Below are positions 1 to 12,036 of a stretch of 44,180 bases of DNA, piece by piece. The notes under the pieces were generated by a model, which did no database searches, was not told where the DNA came from, and was given only the letters and a program-made list of their open reading frames with translations. A program made the position numbers and the translations under genes. Positions within the stretch are counted from its first letter, which is position 1; each line of letters starts with the position of its first letter. The DNA comes from an uncultured beta proteobacterium (GTDB lineage Bacteria; Pseudomonadota; Gammaproteobacteria; Burkholderiales; Burkholderiaceae_C): contig CAILAY010000035.1 in assembly GCA_903832285.1 (NCBI GenBank), positions 1 through 44,180 on the forward strand, read 5' to 3'.

Positions 1-129
1 CAGAGGAAGAAGCAAAAAGCGAATGTCGGTCTGTAACGGACCGGATAGGGGTTCAGGATTTGCCCCAACGTGAAAGCGTGCTGACTTGCTTCAGGTGCGA
101 CGGCGTGAAGCCGCTGCGAACTTCAATAC

Positions 130-147
130 GACCCATTGCGATGGGTC
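130..147 (+). other. Intron RNA hairpin ahead of the maturase ORF
   Basis: A perfect 7-bp stem (130-136 with 141-147) closed by a TGCG loop lies 20 nt upstream of the maturase start. It belongs to the intron RNA around the domain III/IV boundary. It could also affect access to the ribosome binding site, but that is only a possibility. Confidence 0.5.
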
Positions 148-166
148 ACCTTCACTGGAGAATAGT

Positions 167-1879
167 ATGGAACACATTCAGGACGCGTGCGTTCAGGATG
201 CTGCATCTTCAGGCGGGCCGAGCGACTGGCATTCCATTGATTGGAAGCTGGTTCAACGATTCGTCGGGAAGGCGCAGATGCGCATTGCGCAGGCAGAAAT
301 GGACAAAGACTATTGCCGCGTCAAGCGGCTTCAACGGAGTCTGGTCCGCTCCTGGCAGTCCAAGGCATTGGCTGTCAGGAGAGTTACCGAGAACCGAGGG
401 AAGCGGACGAGTGGCGTCGACCGCGAACTCTGGGACACGCCGGAAAAGAAATGGAATGCGGTGTGTCGATTGAACCAATCGGGGTACAGGGCGAGTCCAC
501 TGCGGCGCGTCTATATCCCCAAAGCGAACGGGAAGGAGCGCCCACTCGGCATTCCGACCATGTTCGATCGCGCGATGCAGGCTTTACACCTGCTCGCGTT
601 GGAGCCTATCGCGGAATGTGCGTCTGATCCGAACTCCTATGGGTTCCGGAAAGGTCGATCAACACATGATGCGCGGCAACAGTTGTTTGTATCCCTCGCA
701 CAAAAGACGTCGTCTGAGTGGGTGCTGGACGCAGACATCACTGGGTTCTTCGACAACATCAACCACGAATGGCTACTGAACCATGTCCATATGGACAGAC
801 GGGTTCTCCGGAAGTGGCTGAGATCAGGAGTCGTTGACAGGGGTCAGCTCCGCCGAACGGAAGAAGGTACCCCGCAGGGCGGGATCATCTCTCCGGTGCT
901 AGCGAACATCACGCTTGATGGTTTGGAACAGGGCCTTGTGAAGTTCTTGAGAACAGAACTGGGCACTACACGAGCCAAGAGCATGAAGGTGAATCTTGTG
1001 CGGTACGCCGATGACTTTGTGGTGACCGGTAGCTCGAAAGAGTTTCTGGAAACCGTGGTCCGCCCTTGGATAGTCGAATTTCTGCGCGAGCGGGGGTTGC
1101 CGCTGTCCGAGGAGAAGACGCGCATCGTGCATATCGAGCAGGGTTTTGATTTCTTAGGGTGGAATTTCCGGAAGTACTCCGGGAAGCTACTCATCAAGCC
1201 AAACCAGAAGAACGTGCAAACGTTTTACGGCAAGGTGAAAGAGATCATAGGCAGTTCGTTGTCGGTTCGAAAAGAAGTGCTTATACAGCGCCTGAATCCA
1301 GTCCTAAAAGGCTGGGCTCAGTACCACAAGGGGGTTGTTGCCAAGGCAATCTTCAGCAAAATTGACCATCTGATTTATTGGAGGTTGATGCGCTGGGGGT
1401 TGAGGCGGCATCCTCGCAAGACTAGGAAGTGGGTTCTAGATCACTACTGGTCACATCCCGGTTCACGCTGGGACTTTGTGGGGGAAATGACCAATCGCTG
1501 GGATGAGAGGGTGCGGCTTACTCTGTACCAATTGGCGGACACGAAAATTGTCCGACACATCAAAGTCAAAGGGGAATACAACCCATTTGATCCAGCGTGG
1601 ATCGCCTATGGTGAACGCTTGCAGGTGGAGCGAATGTCGAAAGACATTTGGGATACCCAAAGGCTGAAGCTGTGGATCGACCAAGAGGGGAAGTGCGCTC
1701 ACTGTGAGCAATTGATCGATATAGCGGATGAAAATTGTGACGATCACCATATCGTCTACAAGCAGTTTGGAGGGAGTGATGCTCTCTCAAATCGGGTGCT
1801 CATACACCCGGTATGTCACAGGCGTGTCCACGCCCTTGGTTTGGAGGTAACCAAGCCGGTCCCAGCACGGGGACTTTAA
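167..1879 (+). CDS. ltrA: Group II intron reverse transcriptase/maturase with HNH endonuclease
   Basis: Multifunctional intron-encoded protein of 570 aa. It helps the intron RNA fold and splice, cuts the target DNA and copies the RNA into it. The reverse transcriptase domain covers roughly residues 60-330, with the polymerase motif YADD at 280-283. A maturase (X) domain follows at about 350-430. The C-terminus carries an HNH nuclease: CAHC, then DDHH, then an N and CHRRVH, at about 505-560. I chose ATG 167 because GGAG lies 6 nt upstream; the frame is open further upstream to 86, but without a better ribosome site. All key residues are present and there is no frameshift, so the element looks able to splice and perhaps to move. 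Full length is normal for this family. Confidence 0.95.
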   Translation: MEHIQDACVQDAASSGGPSDWHSIDWKLVQRFVGKAQMRIAQAEMDKDYCRVKRLQRSLVRSWQSKALAVRRVTENRGKRTSGVDRELWDTPEKKWNAVCRLNQSGYRASPLRRVYIPKANGKERPLGIPTMFDRAMQALHLLALEPIAECASDPNSYGFRKGRSTHDARQQLFVSLAQKTSSEWVLDADITGFFDNINHEWLLNHVHMDRRVLRKWLRSGVVDRGQLRRTEEGTPQGGIISPVLANITLDGLEQGLVKFLRTELGTTRAKSMKVNLVRYADDFVVTGSSKEFLETVVRPWIVEFLRERGLPLSEEKTRIVHIEQGFDFLGWNFRKYSGKLLIKPNQKNVQTFYGKVKEIIGSSLSVRKEVLIQRLNPVLKGWAQYHKGVVAKAIFSKIDHLIYWRLMRWGLRRHPRKTRKWVLDHYWSHPGSRWDFVGEMTNRWDERVRLTLYQLADTKIVRHIKVKGEYNPFDPAWIAYGERLQVERMSKDIWDTQRLKLWIDQEGKCAHCEQLIDIADENCDDHHIVYKQFGGSDALSNRVLIHPVCHRRVHALGLEVTKPVPARGL

Positions 1880-1898
1880 TCTGGCAAAGTAGACTAGG

Positions 1899-4538
<2,640 letters not shown>

Positions 4539-4552
4539 AGCGAGGACGCCAA

Positions 4553-5149
4553 TTGCGTGTCGATGATTCGTCAGTGGGGTTCGATGTAGTGGGCTTTCGC
4601 GTGGTCGAACTGGACGCCGCCGACGCGCCCAGGTTGCATCATTTTTTTGAAAAAAGTCCCGAATATTTCGAACGCATTTTCGGGGAGGTTCCAGGTCCGG
4701 ATGAAGTTATTTCCGAAGTTCTGGACCCGCCTCCAGACGGGTGGGTCTTCACGAAGAACTGGATTCTCGGCTTTATCGATGAGCAGGAAAACCTGTCTGG
4801 GATTGCCACGGTCGTGTCTGATCTACTGGCGCCGGGTGTGTGGCACATCGGACTGTTTGTGCTTGATTCCGCCCTGCATGGTGGCGGTGCCGCACATCGA
4901 CTTTTTGCAGGCGTTGAGCGCTGGGCGCTGGACAACGGCGCGCACTGGCTGCGCTTGGGTGTGGTCGAGGGAAATACGCGTGCCGAGAGATTTTGGCAAC
5001 GATGTGGTTTCACCCAATGTCGCACTCGCGGCGCAATCCAGATGGGCCGGCGTAGCAACACGATTCGCGTCATGGTGAAGCCGCTAACCGTCGGCACACT
5101 GCCCGACTATCTGTCCCTGGTGCCGCGAGATCGCCCTGAGTCGGCATAA
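4553..5149 (+). CDS. GNAT-family N-acetyltransferase
   Basis: Acetyl-CoA-dependent transferase of unknown substrate, about 198 aa. The GNAT core runs from FRVVELDAAD near the start to a conserved motif A/B region. The strand ending WHIGLFVLD is followed by the pyrophosphate-binding loop LHGGGAA and then NTRAERFWQRCGF, typical of the last helix and strand. The start is uncertain. ATG 4496 would overlap the helicase by 43 bp; TTG 4553 has GAGG 7 nt upstream and begins just before the domain, so I prefer it; GTG 4559 is a third choice. It follows the helicase by a few bases and is probably cotranscribed. Confidence 0.8.
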   Translation: MRVDDSSVGFDVVGFRVVELDAADAPRLHHFFEKSPEYFERIFGEVPGPDEVISEVLDPPPDGWVFTKNWILGFIDEQENLSGIATVVSDLLAPGVWHIGLFVLDSALHGGGAAHRLFAGVERWALDNGAHWLRLGVVEGNTRAERFWQRCGFTQCRTRGAIQMGRRSNTIRVMVKPLTVGTLPDYLSLVPRDRPESA

Positions 5150-5165
5150 GCGCGACGCGCTTTTT
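5149..5165 (+). terminator. Weak terminator-like hairpin with T-run
   Basis: A 4-bp stem (5149-5152 with 5158-5161) is followed by a run of five T. It overlaps the stop of the acetyltransferase and precedes the next operon. The stem is short, so this is a weak candidate. Confidence 0.3.
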
Positions 5166-5206
5166 CGGTATATTGCGCGGATGACAACAAAACGATCCAG
5201 GTGGTC

Positions 5207-5710
5207 ATGACAAAGGCAGTTCATCCTCTGGCCGCAAAACTGATCCGCAATTTCAACGACGTAGTAACGGAGTTGCAGGTGCGTGAGCCACTCTACGAAA
5301 ACCTGAGCGCTCGTTTGGCGCAGGGCACTGTCGCGACGAAGCTGGGCGCATCGGTGGATACGGTGGCGCCTGGAAAAGTGTCCTGCCCCTTTCATTTTCA
5401 CCACGCCCAGGAGGAAATGTTTATCGTCATCGAGGGATCGGGAACTCTGCGTGTGGCGGGTGAGATGTTGCCATTGCGGGCCGGTGACGTGGTGTTCATA
5501 CCGCCGGGCTCGGACTATCCCCATCAGATCGTCAACACGTCCGATGCACCGCTGAAATACCTGTCGATCAGCACGCAGGACTCGCCCGAGGTTGTCGAGT
5601 ATCCGGATTCAGGGAAGTATCTGGCGAAGGTGGCGAACGGCGACGCCAACATCTTCAGCGCGATCCAGCGCGGCACGAACAGTCTGGACTATTGGGAGGG
5701 CGAGCCATGA
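5207..5710 (+). CDS. Cupin-domain protein
   Basis: Single-domain cupin of 167 aa, probably a metal-binding small-molecule enzyme or sensor in the cytoplasm. Cupin motif 1 is visible with metal ligands H63, H65 and E69 or E70, and motif 2 with PPGSDYPHQ, His at 106. All four usual metal ligands are present. ATG 5207 is preferred; an in-frame GTG lies 6 nt upstream at 5201. The stop overlaps the next start (ATGA at 5707), so it is translationally coupled to the peptidase. It is first in a four-gene operon. No substrate can be read from the sequence. Confidence 0.85.
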   Translation: MTKAVHPLAAKLIRNFNDVVTELQVREPLYENLSARLAQGTVATKLGASVDTVAPGKVSCPFHFHHAQEEMFIVIEGSGTLRVAGEMLPLRAGDVVFIPPGSDYPHQIVNTSDAPLKYLSISTQDSPEVVEYPDSGKYLAKVANGDANIFSAIQRGTNSLDYWEGEP

Positions 5711-7170
5711 TGCGACGCCTGCTGGCTGTCGCGATGCTTTCAGGTGCGGCTGTCTCAGGACCTGTTCATTCCGCCACTCAAGCGCTACATCCCTGCCGCG
5801 TCCCGGGCCTGCAGACCGAGGTGCAGTGCGGCGTAGTGCAACGCGCACTGGACCCGGCTCATCCGCAACTGACACAGATCGACGTGCACTACGTCGTGGT
5901 GCCGGCCTTGGCGCGGCGTAAGTTGCCTGACCCGGTTTTCTTTCTGGCGGGTGGACCGGGACAGAGCGCGATTGGCGTGGCGCCGATGATCGCGCATCAG
6001 ATGAACCGCTTGCATAACCGGCGCGACCTGGTGTTTGTGGACCAGCGCGGCACCGGCAAGTCAGCGCCGCTGATGTGCGACGACGACCGAAAGGCGACGC
6101 TCTCGCAGGGGATGGACCGCAAACGGCGCGACGGCCTGTTGCGGCAATGTTTGGTGCAGCTGCAAAAACTTCCCTATGGTGATTTGCGCTTCTTCACCAC
6201 CACCCTGGCGATGCAGGACGTGGACGCCGTGCGTCTGGCGCTAGGCGCTGCGAGCATCAATCTGGTCGGCGCTTCCTACGGTACGCGTGCGGCGCTGGAA
6301 TATATGCGGGCGTTTCCGCAAGCGGTGCGCCGCAGCGTGATCGACGGTGTGGCACCACCCGACATGGCACTTCCCGCGAGTGCTTCCACCGATAACCAGG
6401 CCGCGTTCGACGCGCTGCTGGGTGCATGTGAGCAAGAGGTGAAATGCGCCAGCACCTTTCCGCAATTGCGCGCCGACTGGAACAGGATGTTGGCGAGTTT
6501 GCCAAAGGGTGCGACGGTCGTGAACCCGTTCACGGGCGTGAGCGAGCAACTGACGCTCACGCGCGAGACGCTGCTGGGCGGCGTGCGCATGCCCCTGTAT
6601 TCGCCTGTGACGGCCTCCGCTTTGCCGCAGGCTATCAGCGAGGCGGCACAAGGTCACTTTGAAGCGCTACTGGCGCTGGGCAGTGGCTCGGGTGCAAGAG
6701 GCGCGAACCGGATGGCCGAGGGCATGCACTTTTCCGTGGTCTGTGCCGAGGACATGCCACGCCTGAATGTCACGGCAGACCAACCCGGGCGCGACTTCGG
6801 GGCTGAGTTCGGCCAGTTCTACATTGACACCTGCAGTTATTGGCCAAGGGGTAGCGTGGCCAGCGGGTTCTATTCAATTCCCGTTAGTGCAGCACCGGTG
6901 CTGGTGCTCAGTGGCGGCATCGACCCGGTCACACCGGCGCGCCATGGCGCGCGCGTGGCCCAGGCGCTGGGTTCGATGGCGCGGCACGTGGTGGTACCCC
7001 AGGCCGGTCACGTCGTGATGGGACTGGGCTGCATGCACGATGTGCTTTTTCGCTTCATCGACACCATCGACGCCGCTGATGCGATGAAGGTTGACACCGG
7101 CTGCGCCGTCAAGATTCCCCGTCCACCGGCGTTCGTACCGATTGCGCGGGCTGACCAGGGCGCCACATGA
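5707..7170 (+). CDS. Secreted alpha/beta-hydrolase, S33-family aminopeptidase-like
   Basis: Likely exported serine peptidase of the proline iminopeptidase/tripeptidyl aminopeptidase family, 487 aa. An N-terminal signal peptide of about 23 residues begins MMRRLLAVAML. The oxyanion motif is FLAGGPGQ (G82-G85), followed by DQRGTGKS. The catalytic triad reads Ser190 in GASYG, Asp406 in GGIDPVTP and His435 in QAGHVVMG. The C-terminal part resembles the TAP-like domain. ATG 5707 has GGGAGG 7 nt upstream, and its start overlaps the cupin stop. Its stop overlaps the NatA start. The link with an ABC exporter suggests a joint role in handling a peptide, but that is inference. Confidence 0.88.
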   Translation: MMRRLLAVAMLSGAAVSGPVHSATQALHPCRVPGLQTEVQCGVVQRALDPAHPQLTQIDVHYVVVPALARRKLPDPVFFLAGGPGQSAIGVAPMIAHQMNRLHNRRDLVFVDQRGTGKSAPLMCDDDRKATLSQGMDRKRRDGLLRQCLVQLQKLPYGDLRFFTTTLAMQDVDAVRLALGAASINLVGASYGTRAALEYMRAFPQAVRRSVIDGVAPPDMALPASASTDNQAAFDALLGACEQEVKCASTFPQLRADWNRMLASLPKGATVVNPFTGVSEQLTLTRETLLGGVRMPLYSPVTASALPQAISEAAQGHFEALLALGSGSGARGANRMAEGMHFSVVCAEDMPRLNVTADQPGRDFGAEFGQFYIDTCSYWPRGSVASGFYSIPVSAAPVLVLSGGIDPVTPARHGARVAQALGSMARHVVVPQAGHVVMGLGCMHDVLFRFIDTIDAADAMKVDTGCAVKIPRPPAFVPIARADQGAT

Positions 7171-8030
7171 TCGAGATCGAAAAACTCGCGAAATCCTTTG
7201 CCGCATTGCGGGTACCACGCAAGGCCCTGTCGCTTCGGAGCCTGTCTTTCAAACGCAGCGCGGCACCGAGGGTGCACGCCGTGCGCGATGTGAGCTTCAT
7301 TGCGCCAAACGGGCATATCACAGGCCTGCTCGGCCCCAACGGTGCGGGTAAAACGACGACGCTGCGCATGCTGGCCGGATTGATCACGCCGCAAGCCGGG
7401 CGCATGAGCGTGGACGGTATCGATGTGGTGGCTCGGCCGCAGGCGGCGGTGGCGACCATGGGCGTGCTGAGCGATGCGCGCGGACTGTACCCGCGACTCA
7501 CCGCACGCGAAAACATCGTCTACTTTGGCAGCCTTCAGGGCATGGGACGCGACGCCGCCAACGCACGCGCCGAAGCCCTGGCGCAGATGCTGGACATGAA
7601 GCCTCTGCTGGAGCGCCGCACCGAAGGTTTCAGTCAGGGCGAGCGCATGAAGACGGCGCTGGCCCGCGCCTTGGTGCATGACCCGGCCAACATCGTGCTG
7701 GACGAACCGACCAACGGCTTGGACGTGCTCGCAACGCGTGCCCTTCGGGAGTCGCTGCGATTTTTGCGCACGCCCGAAGGCGGCAGCAAATGCATTGTCT
7801 TTTCCACCCACATCATGCAGGAGGTGGAGCGTTTGTGCGACAGCGTGGTGGTGGTGTCACGGGGATGCAGCGTCGCCAGCGGCACCGTGGATGAGTTGCT
7901 GCAACGCACGGGCGAAAGCGATTTTGAGGAGGCATTTGTGAAACTGGCGTTTCCTGAGACTTTGCGGGACTACCCGGGGGCTGGCGTAGCGAATGGCGCT
8001 TTGTCGCCGACTGGGAGGGCGGTGTTATGA
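7167..8030 (+). CDS. natA: ABC transporter ATP-binding protein, NatA-like
   Basis: ATPase subunit of an ABC-2 type exporter, 287 aa. Walker A GPNGAGKTT is at about 57-65, the signature is FSQGERMKTALARA, Walker B is NIVLDEPTNGLD, and the H-loop is FSTHIMQEVERL. Sequence style matches the sodium-export NatA group, but the true substrate is unknown. A long N-terminal segment (about residues 12-32) before the first strand is slightly longer than usual. It overlaps the peptidase by ATGA and the permease by ATGA, so the three are made together. Confidence 0.9.
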   Translation: MIEIEKLAKSFAALRVPRKALSLRSLSFKRSAAPRVHAVRDVSFIAPNGHITGLLGPNGAGKTTTLRMLAGLITPQAGRMSVDGIDVVARPQAAVATMGVLSDARGLYPRLTARENIVYFGSLQGMGRDAANARAEALAQMLDMKPLLERRTEGFSQGERMKTALARALVHDPANIVLDEPTNGLDVLATRALRESLRFLRTPEGGSKCIVFSTHIMQEVERLCDSVVVVSRGCSVASGTVDELLQRTGESDFEEAFVKLAFPETLRDYPGAGVANGALSPTGRAVL

Positions 8031-9202
8031 ACCCCTGGCACAGTGCTTTGACTGTTTTCCGCAAGGAACTGCTCGACGCCATGCGTGATCGGCGCACCCT
8101 GCTCGTGGTGTTTGTCTCAGCGGTATTGATAGGTCCGGTGATGTTGCTGGTCTTGTCAGGCTTTTTCGCCACTCTGGATGCCAAAGCCGAACAGCGCGAA
8201 CTGGTGGTCTCGGGAATCCGCTACGCACCGACGCTGAAGAACTTTGTCGAGCGCCAGACCTGGACCCTGAAGGAGGCACCAGACGACTACGAACAAAGAC
8301 TCAGGGAGTCCAAACTGGGCGACCCGGTGCTGGTGCTGCCGAAGACTTTCGAGACGGACCTGCTGCGCGGCGACAGCCCGGAAGTGGAACTGGTGAGCCA
8401 CAGTGCAAACCAGCAGAGTCAGTCCGGCGCGCGGCGGGTGGCGGATCTCCTTCGTGGTTTTAACCAGGAGCGTGTGGGATTGACGCTGGTTTCGCGTGGT
8501 GTCTCGCTGGATCTGCTCACGCCAATGAAGGTGCAGGAAGTCGATTTGGCGAATACGCAGGCGCGGGCCGCGCAGTTCACCGGAATGCTGGCATTTTTCG
8601 TGCTGCTGGCCGTCGTTTCTGGCGCTCTGAACGCGGCGCTGGACAGCACCGCCGGTGAGCGCGAACGCGGCTCGCTCGAACCGCTGCTCATGAACCCTGT
8701 CACGGGCGCGGCACTGGTGATTGGCAAGTGGGGCGCCGTGGCGGCTGTGAGCATGCTGATCGCGGTGTTGAGCTGTCTGAGCTTTCTCCCCGGTCAGTGG
8801 CTGTTGCGCAGTGATACCTTACAGGCGATGTTTCAGTTCGGCTGGCACGAAGTGCTGCTGTTTCTGGTGGTGCTTCTGCCGTTCGCGGCGGCGATATCGG
8901 CCGTGCTCATGGCCGTGGCGATTCGCTGCAAGAGCTTCAAGGAGGCGCAGGCCAACAGTACCGTGGTGATGATGGCGGTCTCGTTGCTTCCCCTGGTGGC
9001 TGTGTTCAATCAAACCGGAGAAGAACCCTGGCACCTGTGGGTGCCGGCATTGGCGCAGAACACCTTGATGATGCGCGTGCTCAAGGGTGAGGCCTTCAGC
9101 GGCCAGCAGGTGCTGGTGCCCCTGTTCGTGTGCGCATTGCTGACCGTCGCAGCCTTGTGGTTTGTCGCGAATCGCCTGCGCGGCGCGGCCGTGAAGTCCT
9201 GA
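8027..9202 (+). CDS. natB: ABC-2 type permease, NatB-like
   Basis: Membrane subunit partnering the preceding ATPase, 391 aa. One membrane segment at about 28-50 (VFVSAVLIGPVMLLVLSGFF) is followed by a large extracytoplasmic domain to about residue 180. Five further hydrophobic segments fill the C-terminal half, which is the ABC2_membrane_3 layout. The motif ERERGSLEPLLMNPV after the second segment is the typical cytoplasmic coupling region. It ends the operon. A 5-bp hairpin at 9209-9222 lies in the short gap before the convergent gene. Confidence 0.9.
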   Translation: MNPWHSALTVFRKELLDAMRDRRTLLVVFVSAVLIGPVMLLVLSGFFATLDAKAEQRELVVSGIRYAPTLKNFVERQTWTLKEAPDDYEQRLRESKLGDPVLVLPKTFETDLLRGDSPEVELVSHSANQQSQSGARRVADLLRGFNQERVGLTLVSRGVSLDLLTPMKVQEVDLANTQARAAQFTGMLAFFVLLAVVSGALNAALDSTAGERERGSLEPLLMNPVTGAALVIGKWGAVAAVSMLIAVLSCLSFLPGQWLLRSDTLQAMFQFGWHEVLLFLVVLLPFAAAISAVLMAVAIRCKSFKEAQANSTVVMMAVSLLPLVAVFNQTGEEPWHLWVPALAQNTLMMRVLKGEAFSGQQVLVPLFVCALLTVAALWFVANRLRGAAVKS

Positions 9203-9208
9203 CGTGTC

Positions 9209-9222
9209 GCGGCACCGGCCGC
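9209..9222. terminator. Possible bidirectional terminator hairpin
   Basis: A 5-bp perfect stem (9209-9213 with 9218-9222) with loop ACCG lies in the 39-bp gap between two convergent genes. There is no T-run, so support is mostly positional. Confidence 0.3.
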
Positions 9223-9241
9223 AGATTCGGCCCTCAACTCT

Positions 9242-10033
9242 CTAGATCTCTTTCTCGTCTGCCTGTTCGGGTGTAGCGATGAAGCTGTCGGCAAAGCTGA
9301 AGTAGAGCGAGGTCACCAGCAGTGCTGCTGCCAGTACCGCCGCGGGCAGCAGCGCCGTCTGCCCGGCCAATTCTCCGGCGACCAGGGCGACGCCACCGGC
9401 AGTCAGCAGCATCAGACCGATGGAAATGCCGAACCAGAGCAGGCCCAGCACAATGTACGCCCCCAGATTGCGGACAATGCCTATCACGCCGAAGAACAGC
9501 GCTTTCGCAGGCTGAACGCCATGCCAATGTATCAACGCCGCCGCGTGCCAGAAAACCGGCGATAGTGGCAAATTCAACACCATCACCAGCAACACCGCTG
9601 CCTGGAAATCGGCCTGATTCATCGTCTCCTGGGTGACCGCATCGCCGCTCAGGGTGGCGAGTGCAAACTGGCCACCATCCAGCAGCGCCGATGCGCCCAG
9701 TATTCCCAGGAAGCACAGGGCATACAACGCGCCGAGCACGACCATGGCGCGCAGTTCCCGCTGACCGGACCGGAAGGCCGTGAAAAGAATGCCTGGCATC
9801 GGAAACTTGCCTTCGCTCGTTGCGCGTGCAGCGGCCAGATAGCCCAGCGTAGCCGCGGGCAGCAGGCACAGCGCCAGCAGGCTGCCGATGTAGGGCAGCA
9901 AACCCAGCAGAGTTGTTGCAACCACAATCAAGAAGAACAGGGCGGTCAGAGCCAACGGTCGACGCACATAGGTGCGCAATCCAAGCTTGATCCATTGCAC
10001 GCCGGCACTGGCAGGAACGATATTCAGTTTCAT
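9242..10033 (-). CDS. BPSS1780-type inner membrane protein
   Basis: Multi-pass membrane protein of 263 aa and unknown function. The start MKLNIVPASAGVQWIKLG matches the conserved opening of the BPSS1780 family found in Burkholderiales, which is why ATG 10033 is chosen over upstream in-frame starts. About six hydrophobic segments are visible, several Ala/Leu-rich, and the C-terminus is acidic and soluble. It lies 10 bp downstream of the homoserine kinase on the same strand and is surely cotranscribed. No catalytic motif is seen. Confidence 0.8.
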   Translation of the reverse strand: MKLNIVPASAGVQWIKLGLRTYVRRPLALTALFFLIVVATTLLGLLPYIGSLLALCLLPAATLGYLAAARATSEGKFPMPGILFTAFRSGQRELRAMVVLGALYALCFLGILGASALLDGGQFALATLSGDAVTQETMNQADFQAAVLLVMVLNLPLSPVFWHAAALIHWHGVQPAKALFFGVIGIVRNLGAYIVLGLLWFGISIGLMLLTAGGVALVAGELAGQTALLPAAVLAAALLVTSLYFSFADSFIATPEQADEKEI

Positions 10034-10043
10034 GAAGAAAAGT

Positions 10044-11018
10044 CTATTCGGGAGCGTCGAGTGTGACAGGGTGCGCCGCACGTTCGCGCAATACGCGCTC
10101 GAACTGCCCTGGATCGTGGGCCTGCAACAGCCGGGCGTCGCGCGGCAAATGGAAATCCCACAGCCGCGAGATCCAGAAGCGCAGCGCCGCCGCGCGCAAC
10201 ATGGCGGGCAACAGGCGGCGCTCAGCTGACGTCAGTGGCCGCGTCTGGGCGTATGCCTGTAGCAAAGCGGCAAAACGTGCGGCGTCGGGTGCGCCGGTTT
10301 GCGGTTCCATGGCCCAGTCGTTCAGGCACACGGCCAGATCGAACAACCAACTGTCCACGCCGGCAAAATAGAAGTCGAATACTCCCGTCAATTTCTCACC
10401 CTCGAACAGCGCGTTGTCACGGAACAGGTCGGCGTGGATGGGGCCACGCGGCAGCGCCGCATAGGCCGACGATGCGGCGATATGGTTCTGGTAGGCCAAC
10501 TCGCTCTGGATCAATTCTCGTTGGGCGTGGTCCAGAAACGGCAGGATCACCGGCATGGTGGTGTTCCACCAGTCCAGGCCACGCAGGTTCGGGAGATGTT
10601 CATCAAAGTCGCGACCCACTTTATGGAGTTGCGCCAGCGTAGCTCCGAGCGCGGCGCAGTGGGCCCCGCCCGGCGCCAACTGGCTCCTGCCCACAAGTCG
10701 ATTCACCACCGCAGCAGGCTTTCCCTGAACAGCGTGCAGGATCTGACCGCTGGCGTTGGGCATGGGTTGCGGCACCGGCAGGCCGCGCTGCGCCAGATGG
10801 CGCATCAGATTCAGATAGCCGGGCAGTTGCTCGAAGCTCAGGCGCTCGAACAGTGTGAGTACGAAATGCGAGACCACGCCGCCCCGCTCGCAACTCGCGA
10901 AATAGTTGGTGTTTTCTATGCCGCCGGTGCTGCCCTCCAGTGTGTGCAGGTCTCCCAACGCGAGGCTCTGCAGCAGATCCCGAGCCTGGGAAAAAGAAAC
11001 TTCGGTATAGACGGCCAT
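10044..11018 (-). CDS. thrB: Homoserine kinase, choline-kinase fold
   Basis: Phosphorylates L-homoserine with ATP in threonine synthesis; 324 aa, normal for this non-GHMP ThrB class. The N-terminal lobe carries LEGSTGGIENTNYF, a nucleotide-binding loop. The kinase catalytic motif HADLFRDN has His195, Asp197 and Asn202. The metal-binding motif GVFDFYFAGVD follows. ATG 11018 begins MAVYTEVSF, the usual family start; the longer open frame upstream has no ribosome site. It is first in a two-gene operon with the membrane protein and diverges from the transporter operon at 11101. Confidence 0.92.
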   Translation of the reverse strand: MAVYTEVSFSQARDLLQSLALGDLHTLEGSTGGIENTNYFASCERGGVVSHFVLTLFERLSFEQLPGYLNLMRHLAQRGLPVPQPMPNASGQILHAVQGKPAAVVNRLVGRSQLAPGGAHCAALGATLAQLHKVGRDFDEHLPNLRGLDWWNTTMPVILPFLDHAQRELIQSELAYQNHIAASSAYAALPRGPIHADLFRDNALFEGEKLTGVFDFYFAGVDSWLFDLAVCLNDWAMEPQTGAPDAARFAALLQAYAQTRPLTSAERRLLPAMLRAAALRFWISRLWDFHLPRDARLLQAHDPGQFERVLRERAAHPVTLDAPE

Positions 11019-11100
11019 GAAGGTAGTATTCGGCGTTAAAACGCAGCACTGGATTGTATGTTCCACAAACAGCTGATTAACCACGAGTGGGAGGCACGCG
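11019..11100. promoter_or_regulatory. Divergent intergenic region, thrB and transporter operon
   Basis: These 82 bp separate two divergent starts and must hold promoters for both. The only clear site is GGGAGG at 11089-11094, the ribosome site of the plus-strand gene. I could not assign -10/-35 boxes with confidence. Confidence 0.4.
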
Positions 11101-12036
11101 ATGGCGCCCATTGACCAGGTGCATTTGAGTTTTAGCCCGCAGACGCTGGTGCTGCTCAACAGCGTGCTGGGTCTGGTGATGTTCGGTGTGGCGCTGGAAT
11201 TGAAGGTGGACGATTTCAGGTCGGCGCTCAAGTCGCCCAAGGCGCTGGCGCTGGGTCTGTTCGGCCACCACATACTCTTTCCTGCCATGACCTACGTGCT
11301 GATCTGGGTGCTGCAGCCGCTGCCCAGCATCGCCTTGGGAATGATCCTGGTGTCGTCCTGTCCAGCCGGACACATCTCGAATTTCCTGGTGCATTACGCG
11401 CGCGGAAACACGGCGTTGTCGGTGAGCGTGAGCGCCCTGTCCACGGCTGTGGCCATGGTGATGACGCCGCTGAACTTTGCCTTTTGGGGGAATCTGCATC
11501 CGGTGACGCACGACCTGATGCAGGCCGTGGCGATGAGTCCCCAAGAGATGCTGGAAGTGATCGTGTTGTTGCTCGGTGTGCCGTTGCTGCTGGGGATGTG
11601 GGTGGCGGCGCGCTTTGCGGCCTTTGCGGCGCGCGTGCGCAAGCCGATGAAATGGTTGTCCCTGTTGGTGCTGGTGGGCTTCATCGTGGGCGCGCTGGCG
11701 GCCAACTTCCAGCATTTCCTGGCCTACGTGAATCTTGTCGTGTTTGTCGTCTTCATCCACAACCTGCTGGCGCTGGTGACGGGCTACGGTTTGTCCACGG
11801 CCGCGGGACTGCCCGAACGCGACCGCAGGGCGATCACCTTCGAAATGGGGATACAGAATTCGGGGCTGGGCCTGATCCTGATTTTCAACTTCTTCAACGG
11901 CCTGGGCGGCATGGCGATCGTGACCGCGTGGTGGGGCATCTGGCATATCGTGGCCGGCATGACATTGGCCAGCTACTGGAAGCAGCGCGATCCCAAAGCC
12001 ACGGCCAGCGCAACGATCAGCGAGGAACGACCATGA
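11101..12036 (+). CDS. Bile acid:sodium symporter-family transporter
   Basis: Integral membrane protein of 311 aa in the SBF/BASS superfamily. About nine hydrophobic segments are visible. Family hallmarks include the ALELKVDDF stretch after the first segment, SSCPAGHISNFL in the middle (the conserved crossover region) and EMGIQNSGLGL late in the protein. It probably couples Na+ to uptake of an organic anion; the substrate cannot be read. GGGAGG 6 nt upstream supports ATG 11101. It is the first of four plus-strand genes joined by ATGA overlaps. Confidence 0.88.
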   Translation: MAPIDQVHLSFSPQTLVLLNSVLGLVMFGVALELKVDDFRSALKSPKALALGLFGHHILFPAMTYVLIWVLQPLPSIALGMILVSSCPAGHISNFLVHYARGNTALSVSVSALSTAVAMVMTPLNFAFWGNLHPVTHDLMQAVAMSPQEMLEVIVLLLGVPLLLGMWVAARFAAFAARVRKPMKWLSLLVLVGFIVGALAANFQHFLAYVNLVVFVVFIHNLLALVTGYGLSTAAGLPERDRRAITFEMGIQNSGLGLILIFNFFNGLGGMAIVTAWWGIWHIVAGMTLASYWKQRDPKATASATISEERP

